Of a stretch of 64,000 bases of DNA, positions 9,260 through 16,827 are shown one piece after another. Numbering within the stretch: the stretch's first letter is position 1; the number at the start of each line of letters is the position of its first letter. The DNA is from HK-STAS-PATE-2 sp046350895 (GTDB lineage: Bacteria > Patescibacteriota > Patescibacteriia > 2-12-FULL-60-25), in assembly GCA_046350895.1 (NCBI GenBank), contig JAXLZL010000002.1:120634-184633 (forward strand). Reading direction: 5' to 3'. Both the position numbers and the translations under genes were made by a program. Below the pieces are notes generated by a model. That model saw only the letters and a program-made list of their open reading frames with translations, was not told the origin of the DNA and did not search any database.

Positions 9260-9291
9260 AAGACGGACTCGTACCCGTTATCGGAGGCACC

Positions 9292-10245
9292 GTGAGCACG
9301 ACCATTTGGTTTGTCACCAACCGCAACTATGCCGGTAAAACGTTTGGCACCACCTTTCCCAAGATCCCGGGCGACCTACGCGTAGGCCGAGCCGAGGTGA
9401 TGGATGGCGGCACGATCGATGGACTCAACGTCTTTCCGAACAATCCCAAAAAGGGTTCGCTGGCGATGTTTGATGAACTCCGCGGTGACATGAAGACCTG
9501 CGGACGTGACACCATCATCTACATCCACGGTTTCAACAACGACTTCAACGAATCGCTGCAAGAAGGCGCTGAGCTCTCGCGTGCCCTTGGTGATAGATAC
9601 AATGTCGTCGTCTTTAGCTGGCCGTCGAACGGTACCAAGCTTGGGTATTATCCCGACCGGCATGATGCCGAACTGTCGGGCCTGGGTTTTGCCCGCGGCT
9701 TGCTCAAGTTCAAAGCTTTCATCAGCGAGCTGACAAAAGAAGACGCCTGCGAACGCAAGCTGCACCTCGTTGCGCATAGCATGGGTAACTACGTGTTGCG
9801 CCATGCCCTGCAGAAGATGAAACAGATCGAGGGCTATGCCTCAACACCTCGTCTCTTTGACCAGGTAGTGCTCGCAGCCGCCGACGAAGACGCCGATGCG
9901 CTCAGGCTCGACTACAAACTCGCAAATCTGCCCAACCTCTGTGGCAGATTGAACGTCTACTTCAATAATGGCGATGTGGCCTTGGCGGTCAGCGACAAGG
10001 TAAAGGGCAATCCCGATCGCCTTGGGCATGATGGGCCCGACAAGCCCTGGGACATCGCGCAGAAGATCGTGCTCATTGATGCAAGCCAGACCGTCAGTGG
10101 CGATATCGATATGCAGCATGCCTATATCCGCAAAGACCGCAATGTCATCGATGACCTGACAAGAGTCCTCGCCGGTACGCCCTCACAGAATTTTGGCGCC
10201 AGCCGCAAATACGTCGATCATGCCAATAAGTTCGAGATCGTTTAG
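9292..10245 (+). CDS. alpha/beta hydrolase of DUF900 type
   Basis: A 317-residue predicted serine esterase/lipase of the DUF900 branch of alpha/beta hydrolases. The oxyanion strand is IIYIHGFNNDF. The nucleophile elbow is HLVAHSMGNYVLRHAL (Ser in HSMGN). The acid is probably Asp in AAADEDADALRLD, and the His may be in GHDGPDKPWD or near DMQHAY. Start set at GTG 9292 because GGAGG lies six nt upstream. There is no signal peptide, so it should act in the cytoplasm. Substrate unknown. Flanked by terminators on both sides. Confidence 0.78.
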   Translation: MSTTIWFVTNRNYAGKTFGTTFPKIPGDLRVGRAEVMDGGTIDGLNVFPNNPKKGSLAMFDELRGDMKTCGRDTIIYIHGFNNDFNESLQEGAELSRALGDRYNVVVFSWPSNGTKLGYYPDRHDAELSGLGFARGLLKFKAFISELTKEDACERKLHLVAHSMGNYVLRHALQKMKQIEGYASTPRLFDQVVLAAADEDADALRLDYKLANLPNLCGRLNVYFNNGDVALAVSDKVKGNPDRLGHDGPDKPWDIAQKIVLIDASQTVSGDIDMQHAYIRKDRNVIDDLTRVLAGTPSQNFGASRKYVDHANKFEIV

Positions 10246-10253
10246 CTCTCCCT

Positions 10254-10280
10254 ACCCTCTCGCCAACACGAGAGGGTTTT
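10254..10280 (+). terminator. intrinsic terminator
   Basis: ACCCTCTCG / CGAGAGGGTTTT. It runs directly into GTATTGACA, a possible -35 of the following gene. Confidence 0.75.
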
Positions 10281-10338
10281 GTATTGACAAAAAGATATTT
10301 TAATGTTAACCAGCGGGGGCACCTTTCAAGGAGTTGCT

Positions 10339-11160
10339 ATGGACTCTCAGAAACCGTTTGCGCCTTATGCGCTCTACTTGCTCCCCAGTGAGAAATCTCT
10401 CTGGGATCACCTCGTTACCGGTGTTGCCGTCTCGCTTGAGACGCTCACCAACGGAGCACGGCGTTTGACGCAAGCCCTACTCAAAGCGGGCCTCATGACG
10501 CCCGACAACGAAGATTCGAATCAGCATCGACTGCGCGAGGTTCGCGGTATCGTCGTCGTGGAGATCCAAGAGCGGCGTATCTATACGCTCAAGACCGCCC
10601 GATATGATCTCGTGCGCGCCATTCAAAGCGAATTCAAACCACGAGAAGACGAACTTCGCAACGAAAGCCGCGAACGACTCGATGCCTTCATTGCCGAATG
10701 GAACGAGAAGAACACCGGTGAAGAGGTCAAGCTGGATGCGTGGCTGATGTCTTCGAACATCAAGAATACGCCGAGCCAAGGCAGCGGACTCGTCACTCTC
10801 ATCAGGGGCACGGGCCCGGTCTACCTGACCATCGAAGGCCTCGAAGCCTTCGAGCTCCGATCGTCAGACAAAGACGGGCGCGTCGTCTCGCCACGCACGA
10901 CGCCGAGCGACCGGCAGCGCACAACCATCCCGTCACGACCGCCCAAAGAAGCGTTCGACGAAGACACTTCTCTGCGGCAAGTGATCCAACACCATGAGCA
11001 GTCGATCGAGCGGCTCAAAGAACAGAACCGCAACGACAATGGCACCATTGCCGAGTTGCAGAAGCGGATCGAGGACCACAAGACCAAGATCGCCGAACGC
11101 GAGGCCGAGATTGCCAAGCGCGAAGAGAAGATCGATCTCCTGAAGAAGGCTGCGGACTGA
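10339..11160 (+). CDS. uncharacterised coiled-coil protein, paralogue of 5789-6739
   Basis: A 273-residue protein; start at 10339 after AAGGAGTTGCT. The globular part (1-180) shares with the 5789 gene: YDLVRAIQSEFKP, TPSQGSGL and VYLTIEGLEAFELR. It then has a short basic/Pro linker and a strong C-terminal coiled coil (KRIEDHKTKIAEREAEIAKR). No signal peptide or membrane helix. A TTGACA at 10284 right after the previous terminator may start its promoter, but no good -10 is seen 17 bp away. Function unknown. The two paralogues share architecture, which suggests oligomerising adaptor or regulatory proteins (inference). Confidence 0.75.
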   Translation: MDSQKPFAPYALYLLPSEKSLWDHLVTGVAVSLETLTNGARRLTQALLKAGLMTPDNEDSNQHRLREVRGIVVVEIQERRIYTLKTARYDLVRAIQSEFKPREDELRNESRERLDAFIAEWNEKNTGEEVKLDAWLMSSNIKNTPSQGSGLVTLIRGTGPVYLTIEGLEAFELRSSDKDGRVVSPRTTPSDRQRTTIPSRPPKEAFDEDTSLRQVIQHHEQSIERLKEQNRNDNGTIAELQKRIEDHKTKIAEREAEIAKREEKIDLLKKAAD

Positions 11161-11180
11161 ATCCGCAAGCCACCAACTGA

Positions 11181-11211
11181 AAACACGCACCAAGCTCTGG
11201 TGCGTGTTTTT
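11181..11211. terminator. bidirectional terminator
   Basis: AAACACGCACCA / TGGTGCGTGTTTTT between two convergent genes (10339-11160 on plus and 11215-11820 on minus). Confidence 0.85.
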
Positions 11212-11214
11212 CGT

Positions 11215-11820
11215 TCAGGTTTTTTTGGATTCGTAGGTGAGATTCACGGTCAGGGTTGAAACGGGCACGCCGTGCAAAAGGCCTTCGGACACGGGAGGAT
11301 CGATGTGAAAATCCGTCACCTTGCCGCCGGCCATGTCGACAACCTTATAACCGTAGACCTTGAAGGCGTTCATGATCCAGGCCTCAAGCACGTTCGGTAT
11401 CCCCTTAAAGGACACGACATGGTAGCCGGTGAACCATTTTTTGGTTTCAGGACGTCCAAAATTGAACATCTGCACCATGAGATTGGGCACGGCTTTGAGG
11501 GCCATCTCGGGCGTCGCGAGACGCAGTACGGATTTGTAGATACCCGACAAATCTCGGGCAGCCTGCCACTCGGTGCGGTGCACGAGATAGGCTTTGACGG
11601 ATTTGCTGGTGACCTTGGCTTCGATTGAGACAAGTTCGGGCACCCACATCACATCATACATGACGCTGTCGAGAAACGGCTGCGACATGAAGTCGTACAG
11701 GGTAGGATTCACACGCTTAATCTCATGCAATAAGGCGGCATATCCGCCTGGCACTTCTTTGTCGAAGTACTGCTTTGTCCCCGAATACAGGGTTCCTTTA
11801 GCGAGAAAGTGCGAGGTCAT
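11215..11820 (-). CDS. hypothetical protein
   Basis: A 201-residue soluble protein that I do not recognise with confidence. The overall pattern (helical N-terminal half, then RPETKKWFTGYHVVSFKG and a beta-rich C-terminus) vaguely resembles DUF2378/heme-NO-binding-like bacterial proteins, but this is weak. The start follows AGAAAGGCAACGCG. It lies 28 nt downstream of 11849-12226 on the same strand, so the two are probably co-transcribed. Confidence 0.6.
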   Translation of the reverse strand: MTSHFLAKGTLYSGTKQYFDKEVPGGYAALLHEIKRVNPTLYDFMSQPFLDSVMYDVMWVPELVSIEAKVTSKSVKAYLVHRTEWQAARDLSGIYKSVLRLATPEMALKAVPNLMVQMFNFGRPETKKWFTGYHVVSFKGIPNVLEAWIMNAFKVYGYKVVDMAGGKVTDFHIDPPVSEGLLHGVPVSTLTVNLTYESKKT

Positions 11821-11848
11821 CGCGTTGCCTTTCTGAAGGTTCTGCGTT

Positions 11849-12226
11849 TCAGTCGTCCAGCAAGTTCATGAGTTCTTCACTCAATTCGGGATTACCCGGC
11901 ATGCGTTTAACGACTTCGAAGAAATGCTTGGCCGCCGCCTGCATTGCCGCAGGCGAGGCAAACCTCCCCATCATCACATCATGGCTGTTAAGCCTCTTGT
12001 AGATCTTATCGAGCTCTTCACCGGGGTCGTTGGCGATGAGCTTCAGATATGATCCGACGGCTTCGCAAAGCCTCGAGCTCTTGTTGAAGAGGGAGACCAT
12101 CAAGGCGATGGCATACTCCTCATCGTCCCCAAGCACGACGGCCATGGCATGCGCCACGAACAAGTCGTGGTTTTTACGTTTTGACCATGTCCGTTCGAAA
12201 TTGTACCGGGCTTTGGCCGTGTCCAT
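11849..12226 (-). CDS. hypothetical helical protein
   Basis: A 125-residue protein, mostly alpha-helical by inspection, with an acidic C-terminus. Start supported by AGGTG seven nt before the ATG. First gene of a two-gene unit with 11215-11820. No family recognised. Confidence 0.6.
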   Translation of the reverse strand: MDTAKARYNFERTWSKRKNHDLFVAHAMAVVLGDDEEYAIALMVSLFNKSSRLCEAVGSYLKLIANDPGEELDKIYKRLNSHDVMMGRFASPAAMQAAAKHFFEVVKRMPGNPELSEELMNLLDD

Positions 12227-12259
12227 GCATTCACCTGCCGTAAGTACGAGACAGCTGGG

Positions 12260-12288
12260 ACCTTAGATCTTTATTATTTTAATGTCAA
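12260..12288 (-). promoter_or_regulatory. possible promoter with TTGACA
   Basis: On the minus strand TTGACA is followed by a long A/T block with no clear TATAAT at 17 bp. It directly follows the T-run of a degenerate terminator-like repeat. Weak support. Confidence 0.3.
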
Positions 12289-12289
12289 T

Positions 12290-12325
12290 ACAAAAAACCC
12301 GGATGGGAGGTATTTTGGTGGTGGT
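12290..12325 (-). repeat. degenerate copy of the terminator plus tRNA-end-like repeat
   Basis: Shares the A-run, GATGGGAGGT and TTGGTGGTGG with the full copy at 13037-13097, but has lost about five bases of the hairpin arm and the GGCCAGG block. It probably marks the left end of the cassette array. Confidence 0.45.
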
Positions 12326-12354
12326 AAAACCAAACGAATGATGACAATCCATAT

Positions 12355-12943
12355 TTAGCTCATGACACGAGTCACGATGATCCATGGACTATATTCTCGT
12401 TTTTCTGTTTTGATTGAAGATAGATAGTCTCGGATGGGCTCAAAACCCGCCATGCGAAGGCCTGCAAAAAGGCTCTCTCGCTCTTTTGAGTTTGGATTTA
12501 TCTTGGGCAGCCTAAAGTTGAAGACAGCGATTCCATCAACTGACAAAAGCCGACTCCAAAACCTGAATTCTTCCAAACCAACAAAATAGTGAACAACATT
12601 ACAGGCGATGAGAGCGTCGAATTTAACGGCTTTGCATACAGTATCAATCTCATTGTTATGTATCGCGTTGAGTCCACGCTCTCGCGCTTTCATGATCATA
12701 TGTGTAGAAATATCTGTCCCAGTTACTTGCCAATCTTCAAATGAAGTGAGAACGCTTTGGGCGCTTATTGTTGATAGCCCGGTCCCACAACCAAAATCCA
12801 CAATAATCTTCTCGAGCTTTACCAAGCTCGCGCACTGCTGGCCTTCAGCACCCACGATGCCTTAAGTTGAATTCAGTATCACGATATTCGTAAATATCCG
12901 CCATCTGATCATACAAGCGAAAGCCACGTCTGACTTCTGCCAA
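12355..12943 (-). pseudogene. class I SAM-dependent methyltransferase, frameshifted
   Basis: The main open part (12355-12855) carries the SAM-binding motif I VDFGCGTGLST, motif II VTGTDIS and a post-II segment ALIACNVVHYF. The typical N-terminus (FRLYDQMADIYEYRDTEF) lies upstream in another frame, ending at a stop near 12842. A single indel near 12840-12856 would fuse the two. Even then no ATG with a ribosome site is visible before an upstream stop at 12962; TTG 12943 is the likeliest start. Target unknown. It occupies one unit of the repeat-bounded array. Confidence 0.65.
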
Positions 12944-13036
12944 GGACTGCTGAGTTTTAAATCACCACATACGCGTACGCTGCTCATAGACTTTTTAGAG
13001 AATATTTACCACAAATCGCTGATGTTGACGATAACA

Positions 13037-13062
13037 AAAAACCTCCCAGATGGGAGGTTTTT
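13037..13062 (-). terminator. terminator beside array repeat A
   Basis: AAACCTCCCA / TGGGAGGTTTTTT. On the minus strand it follows the tRNA-3'-end-like repeat by a few bases, as a real tRNA terminator would. Confidence 0.7.
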
Positions 13063-13065
13063 TGG

Positions 13066-13097
13066 TGGTGGGCCAGGCTGGACCAGGTTCGAAACTT
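13066..13097 (-). repeat. array repeat A (tRNA 3'-end-like, 32 bp)
   Basis: On the minus strand AGTTTCGAACC..., ending CTGGCCCACCA. Near-identical copies occur at 14036, 15820 and 16746. It resembles a T-loop plus acceptor end with encoded CCA, but no full tRNA can be folded upstream. Confidence 0.75.
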
Positions 13098-13280
13098 CTA
13101 CGTGTCCCAGAGCAAGCTCTTGAACTAGCTCTTCGACAGATATCCGTATGTGACGAAAGTATCATGATTGACGACCGCTCCCCCGACTGATCCAATAGCC
13201 CCGTATTTTCGCGAGCCTATTCCGACATACGCCAGTTTCCATGCGGCTGAAATCTCATTCGGCTGCAAGGAGAGTGGTGG

Positions 13281-13598
13281 ATGTCGTCAGAACAGCATTC
13301 CGAAAATCCGAAGTCACGCGGCGGGCGACTTGGCCCCATCCAGTGGTTCTTCGTCCTCCTTTTTCTAAGCATGGAGTTTGGACCCATCGTCTATCTCCTG
13401 CTTTTTCACGCGGCAAGATTCTACACACTGCTCACCACGATCGATGTCCCCGGCTTCGTCACTGACAACCGCCTCGGGGCAATCTCGCTCGCCGTGCTGT
13501 ACCAGTTCAGCTGCAAGAAGGCTGATGAGTGGAAATTTCTCGAGAAGTACTCCGACTCGAAGCAACCGTCGCAAGCGAACAACATGTCCGTCGCCTGA
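13281..13598 (+). CDS. small membrane protein (array cargo)
   Basis: A 105-residue protein with two hydrophobic helices (about 20-43 and 63-76) and a hydrophilic tail. AAGGAGAG lies eight nt upstream of the ATG. It is the only plausible gene between array repeats A and B. Function unknown. A terminator follows at 13608. Confidence 0.5.
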   Translation: MSSEQHSENPKSRGGRLGPIQWFFVLLFLSMEFGPIVYLLLFHAARFYTLLTTIDVPGFVTDNRLGAISLAVLYQFSCKKADEWKFLEKYSDSKQPSQANNMSVA

Positions 13599-13607
13599 AC
13601 AATACTC

Positions 13608-13630
13608 AGCCTGCTCCTGCGGGCTGTTTT
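13608..13630 (+). terminator. intrinsic terminator
   Basis: AGCCTG / CGGGCT stem with TTTTCT tail just after the small membrane gene. Confidence 0.55.
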
Positions 13631-13667
13631 CTATCTAAAGCAAACATGAGTCAGATCGCAGAATAAT

Positions 13668-13705
13668 AACAACGCGCACAGGCTGCTTAGCCATGGCGCG
13701 TTGTT
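13668..13705. repeat. large imperfect stem-loop in array
   Basis: AACAACGCGC and GCGCGTTGTT form a perfect 10-bp stem. Inside it, GGCT / AGCC close a GCTT loop, with a symmetric 3x3 internal loop between. There is no T tail on either side, so it is not a standard terminator. The interval 13631-13990 otherwise holds no convincing gene. Confidence 0.65.
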
Positions 13706-13881
13706 CACAGTGATCGAAGTCTAGGGGTGAGGTTTTGCACCTCTCCGTGACCACATTTCGCCGACTATTCAGGTCGTTTTTATCGATTTGTGATTTCCGG
13801 CCCCTAGACTTCAAGTACTGATCTACTTTTTCACAATTAAGCTGCAACAGTCAATACTCACTATCCATCCCCATAAGAACG

Positions 13882-13979
13882 TTCGAACCACAATTTCTTG
13901 GCAAAGACTAGCTCCGAATCAACCTCTTCTGTCTCTGCCGTCCGACTTGGTTACTTGATGATATCGGAATGTTCGAACC
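13882..13979 (+). repeat. TTCGAACC pair, copy 1
   Basis: Two TTCGAACC octamers 90 bp apart (13882 and 13972). The first is followed by a partly conserved stretch (TTCTTGG, AAGACTAGC) also seen at 17985. Same arrangement at 16592/16682 and 17985/18076. Confidence 0.6.
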
Positions 13980-13993
13980 GCTATTCTCCGCTT

Positions 13994-14067
13994 GGTTAAC
14001 AACAAAAACAGCCGCCTTTCGGCGACTGTTCTTAATGGTGGGCCAGGCTGGACCAGGTTCGAAACTT
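13994..14067 (-). repeat. array repeat B: GTTAACAAC, terminator and tRNA-end-like block
   Basis: Contains GTTAACAACAAAAACAGCC, a hairpin GCCGCC TTTC GGCG with T-tail on the minus strand, and the 32-bp tRNA-end-like repeat at 14036-14067. The same block occurs at 16705-16777, and its left half also follows the real tRNA-Ala at 18099-18136. Confidence 0.75.
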
Positions 14068-14174
14068 CTATACGGCCAAGCACGAGTCGTTTGGCAATCC
14101 GTCGGACTATCCACATGACAATCCGGTGCTGGCCCATCCCGACGACAATTTTCCGGCTTTACAATCACCGAACT

Positions 14175-14612
14175 ATGCAACCCACTAACCAGTCGTACCT
14201 ATCGCCATTTGATCAGCGTGTACAAGCTGTTCTACATTCTCGTCGGGGACTACCTCTCTTCGGCTATGTCTACGACAACGTGGACCGTCGCCACCTGCCG
14301 GACCCGATTCGTTTCCCGATCGTCAAGCGCCTGTTCGAGCTGGCCGCCCAGGGTATCAAGCTGCGGTTCATCTTGAAGGAGCTCTCGGCCATGGAGGGAT
14401 TCGTTACGATCGCTCGAGGAGGCAGAGGAGGTCGTCCCATCCCCCGCCAGAATCTCTACGCCATGCTCCGAGACCCCTTCTACGCCGGCATGGTGGAATG
14501 GGAGGGGCGGCTGTACGAGGGCATTCATGAGTCCGTGGTATCCTGGGATGTCTTTCTGCGAGCGCAGCCAAGGATGAACCGCGTTGCAAGTACCGGAGGA
14601 GCTAACTCTTGA
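14175..14612 (+). CDS. stand-alone recombinase domain of large serine recombinases
   Basis: A 145-residue protein matching only the Recombinase domain (PF07508-like) of large serine recombinases: PLFGYVYDN, IVKRLFELAAQGIKLRFIL, LYAMLRDPFYAGMVEWEG and a closing GIHESVVSWDVFLRAQ. The catalytic resolvase domain with its nucleophilic Ser and the zinc-ribbon/coiled-coil end are both absent. The open frame extends upstream but the ATG at 14175 is the natural start. It probably binds DNA without cutting it, or is a remnant. Its stop overlaps the start of the TIR gene (TTGA), and a strong GGAGGAG for that gene lies inside its end, so the two are coupled. Confidence 0.7.
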   Translation: MQPTNQSYLSPFDQRVQAVLHSRRGLPLFGYVYDNVDRRHLPDPIRFPIVKRLFELAAQGIKLRFILKELSAMEGFVTIARGGRGGRPIPRQNLYAMLRDPFYAGMVEWEGRLYEGIHESVVSWDVFLRAQPRMNRVASTGGANS

Positions 14613-15730
14613 ATTCAAGCGACCCAAAGAAGGACCGTTCGGACGAGGCAGCTTCTGACCGAGCGAGCGGGGCAGCGGGTATGGACGCAACATCATCGGC
14701 AGACACTCAGGTCCCGCGGTTCTTTCTTTCTCACAACAGCCGGGATAAGCCGCTTGTTCTGCGTGTTGACCGAGCACTGAAGTCTATGGGCGTCTCGTCC
14801 TGGGTCGACAAGTTCGAGATTCGCGGAGGCGACAGTCTGCTCGCGAAGATCTTCGACGATGGGCTAAACAACGCGAACTACGTCTGCGCATTCATTACCG
14901 AGAACTCACAAGATTCTAGATGGGTCCGGGAGGAGCTCGAGCACGCGTTTACTCATATGATACAGCATGGAAGCCCAAAGATCGTTGTGTTACGCTTTGA
15001 CGAGGCAGCCGTACCATCGTTTCTTCAGTCGCGTCGCTACCTGAGCTTTAGCCGTTATGAATTGGGACCTATTATCGAAGGAATTATGCACAGTGCAAAC
15101 ATCAATCCAACTCACACCATGCTCAATGCTGAGCCGTTCGGAACGTTAGACTTTCACGATGCCGTCGAAGACGGCGATTTGACATACATTCTCGCGAGCC
15201 GCCGAGATCCGGTTGATGTTGACCCCTATTTCGATCCAGAAGGCATCGAGTTTCACCGACGACATTTATTTCTACTGCTACTCGATCAAAAGACGCGTAC
15301 CGTACGAAGTCGGTATATTTCAAAGGCTCGCCCTGCGCACACGGCGATGCGCGTTTCCGGAAAGTACCTGCTTCTATTCATCAACGATAAAAGCGTGAAT
15401 CAGACATTCGCCATGACGGGGAGAATGTTCCGTTTCGACAAAGATTCACTGCAACCCAAGTCCGTTACCAACGTATTCGAAGACCACAACTGGGGGTGGA
15501 ATCCATGGATCGACGACACGGAGCGGCTTCACCATAAAGATTTCGAAACCCACGGCAATCCATACCGTATCAACGATGAGGTTGTAGCGAACAGCACTTG
15601 GCATGACCTAGTGAACATAGAGAAGAGCTGGCGCGCCCAACACTGTCCGTTTCCCGTTGTGTCTGGTCCGGGTAGAGAAACAGGCTACCTTCGTTTTCTG
15701 GATGTTGATCTTGAAGGGATTCGGTCCTGA
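14609..15730 (+). CDS. TIR-domain protein with unknown C-terminal domain
   Basis: A 373-residue protein starting at TTG 14609 behind GGAGGAG. Residues about 35-150 are a TIR domain: VPRFFLSHNSRDKPLVLRV, then SSWVDKFEIRGGDSL with the Glu expected for NADase-type TIRs, and AFITENSQDSRWVREELE. The remaining ~200 residues are a soluble domain I do not recognise (LFLLLLDQKTRTVRSRYISK, NWGWNPWIDD). Bacterial TIR proteins often act in anti-phage defence by destroying NAD+. Translational coupling with a recombinase-domain protein in a cassette-like array supports a mobile defence module, but this is inference. Confidence 0.78.
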   Translation: MNSSDPKKDRSDEAASDRASGAAGMDATSSADTQVPRFFLSHNSRDKPLVLRVDRALKSMGVSSWVDKFEIRGGDSLLAKIFDDGLNNANYVCAFITENSQDSRWVREELEHAFTHMIQHGSPKIVVLRFDEAAVPSFLQSRRYLSFSRYELGPIIEGIMHSANINPTHTMLNAEPFGTLDFHDAVEDGDLTYILASRRDPVDVDPYFDPEGIEFHRRHLFLLLLDQKTRTVRSRYISKARPAHTAMRVSGKYLLLFINDKSVNQTFAMTGRMFRFDKDSLQPKSVTNVFEDHNWGWNPWIDDTERLHHKDFETHGNPYRINDEVVANSTWHDLVNIEKSWRAQHCPFPVVSGPGRETGYLRFLDVDLEGIRS

Positions 15731-15776
15731 CGCGACATTCGCTCGGTTTCACGCAGTACAATTTCGCTCAACCAAC

Positions 15777-15814
15777 CGAAAAACCGCCCGACCTATCTGG
15801 TCTTGGCGGTTTTG
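15777..15814 (-). terminator. terminator beside array repeat C
   Basis: AAAACCGCC on the minus strand pairs with GGGCGGTTTT across an inner GACC / GGTC stem, with a T tail. It again directly follows a tRNA-end-like block. Confidence 0.65.
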
Positions 15815-15819
15815 TCGTG

Positions 15820-15851
15820 TGGTGGGCCAGACTGGATCAGGTTCGAAACTT
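15820..15851 (-). repeat. array repeat C (tRNA 3'-end-like, 32 bp)
   Basis: Same 32-bp block as copies A, B and D with two substitutions (GACTGGATC in place of GGCTGGACC). Confidence 0.7.
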
Positions 15852-15863
15852 TTACCTACACTA

Positions 15864-15885
15864 AACCCCTCATGCGTGAGGGGTT
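15864..15885 (-). terminator. terminator of the 15886 gene
   Basis: AACCCCTC / GAGGGGTT hairpin immediately after the minus-strand stop at 15886; short T stretch. Confidence 0.6.
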
Positions 15886-16401
15886 TCAGGAGTCTTGATT
15901 GAGCAGGATGCGCTTCAGCTGCTCATTGTTACAGCGCTTCATGGGTCGGCCATCAAAGATGATGATGCGCCAATCAGCGTCGTACTCTGCTTGGGTTAAC
16001 GAAAGACCATGTGCCTCAAGGCCTTCATGAACGACGATAACCGGCTCACCAGACTCTGGGAGCGGAAAATCATAGATCATCGATCCGTCTTCGCGGATCA
16101 AACCCGCTGCAATCAGCCTTTGCTTCGCTGCGGCAAGCCGACGATCGCTGACCTGCTTCATTCGTGTCCTGAAGGCTAGGCGCCCTTCTTCGGTATCGAA
16201 GTCGTAATCGGAGACACGAATTTCATCATCTAGATCTTCGTTCTTCAGCTCAGTGATCCGTTGGTTCGCATCGGCGACGAACTCTTGAGCGTGTTTTACG
16301 AGATCTTCTGGAGATTTTCCAAGAGGATCGAGCGCTGCTCTGTGGACGTCGCGCTGCGCCTCTTGTGAAAGGGTCGAATCAGCTTGAGTAGGCTGTTTCA
16401 T
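15886..16401 (-). CDS. hypothetical acidic protein (array cargo)
   Basis: A 171-residue soluble protein from ATG 16401 (MKQPTQADS). The open frame extends to 16464 without a better start. It is acidic and largely helical in its first two thirds (RITELKNEDLDDEIRVSDYD), ending in a beta-like region (WRIIIFDGRPMKR). It is the only gene between array repeats C and D and lies opposite to its neighbours. No family recognised. Confidence 0.55.
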   Translation of the reverse strand: MKQPTQADSTLSQEAQRDVHRAALDPLGKSPEDLVKHAQEFVADANQRITELKNEDLDDEIRVSDYDFDTEEGRLAFRTRMKQVSDRRLAAAKQRLIAAGLIREDGSMIYDFPLPESGEPVIVVHEGLEAHGLSLTQAEYDADWRIIIFDGRPMKRCNNEQLKRILLNQDS

Positions 16402-16591
16402 GGCTATTACAGCTACCGGATCGTAATAAAGTGCAGTAGACACTGCTTCCGGAGGCTGGGCCAAGTTCCTCAGCGATGAGATGCAATTGCACTCGCATGC
16501 TCGATGGCTAGAACCTCGCCTAACCTTCGGAAGTGGTCTGCCGATATTCCTAACATGAATTCACAAAAGATGGCAATCTGCTTCAGCTTCG

Positions 16592-16689
16592 TTCGAACCG
16601 GTATTTTTTGCCTGAACACAGCGCTAATTCAACATTTTACGTCGGCATTTTCCGAGAAGGTCGCCTCAAATATTGATTGTGTTCGAACC
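16592..16689 (+). repeat. TTCGAACC pair, copy 2
   Basis: TTCGAACC at 16592 and 16682, 90 bp apart, followed 23 bp later by GTTAACAAC, as in copies 1 and 3. Confidence 0.6.
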
Positions 16690-16704
16690 ACCATTCTTTG
16701 CTGA

Positions 16705-16777
16705 GTTAACAACAAAAACAGCCGCCTTTCGGCGACTGTTCTTAATGGTGGGCCAGGCTGGATCAGGTTCGAAACTT
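16705..16777 (-). repeat. array repeat D: GTTAACAAC, terminator and tRNA-end-like block
   Basis: Nearly identical to repeat B (13994-14067) over about 73 bp, with one change in the tRNA-end-like half (GGATC for GGACC). Confidence 0.75.
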
Positions 16778-16827
16778 TTTTGTGGCGCAGGATGCATCGT
16801 TCGGCGACCATCTGAACTAACGAAGGT

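Noticed and set aside
13066..16777. Four tRNA genes at the array repeats
   Set aside because: The 3'-end-like blocks end in CCA and have terminators, but no upstream sequence supplies a matching acceptor 5' strand, D-arm or anticodon arm. They are fragments, not tRNAs.
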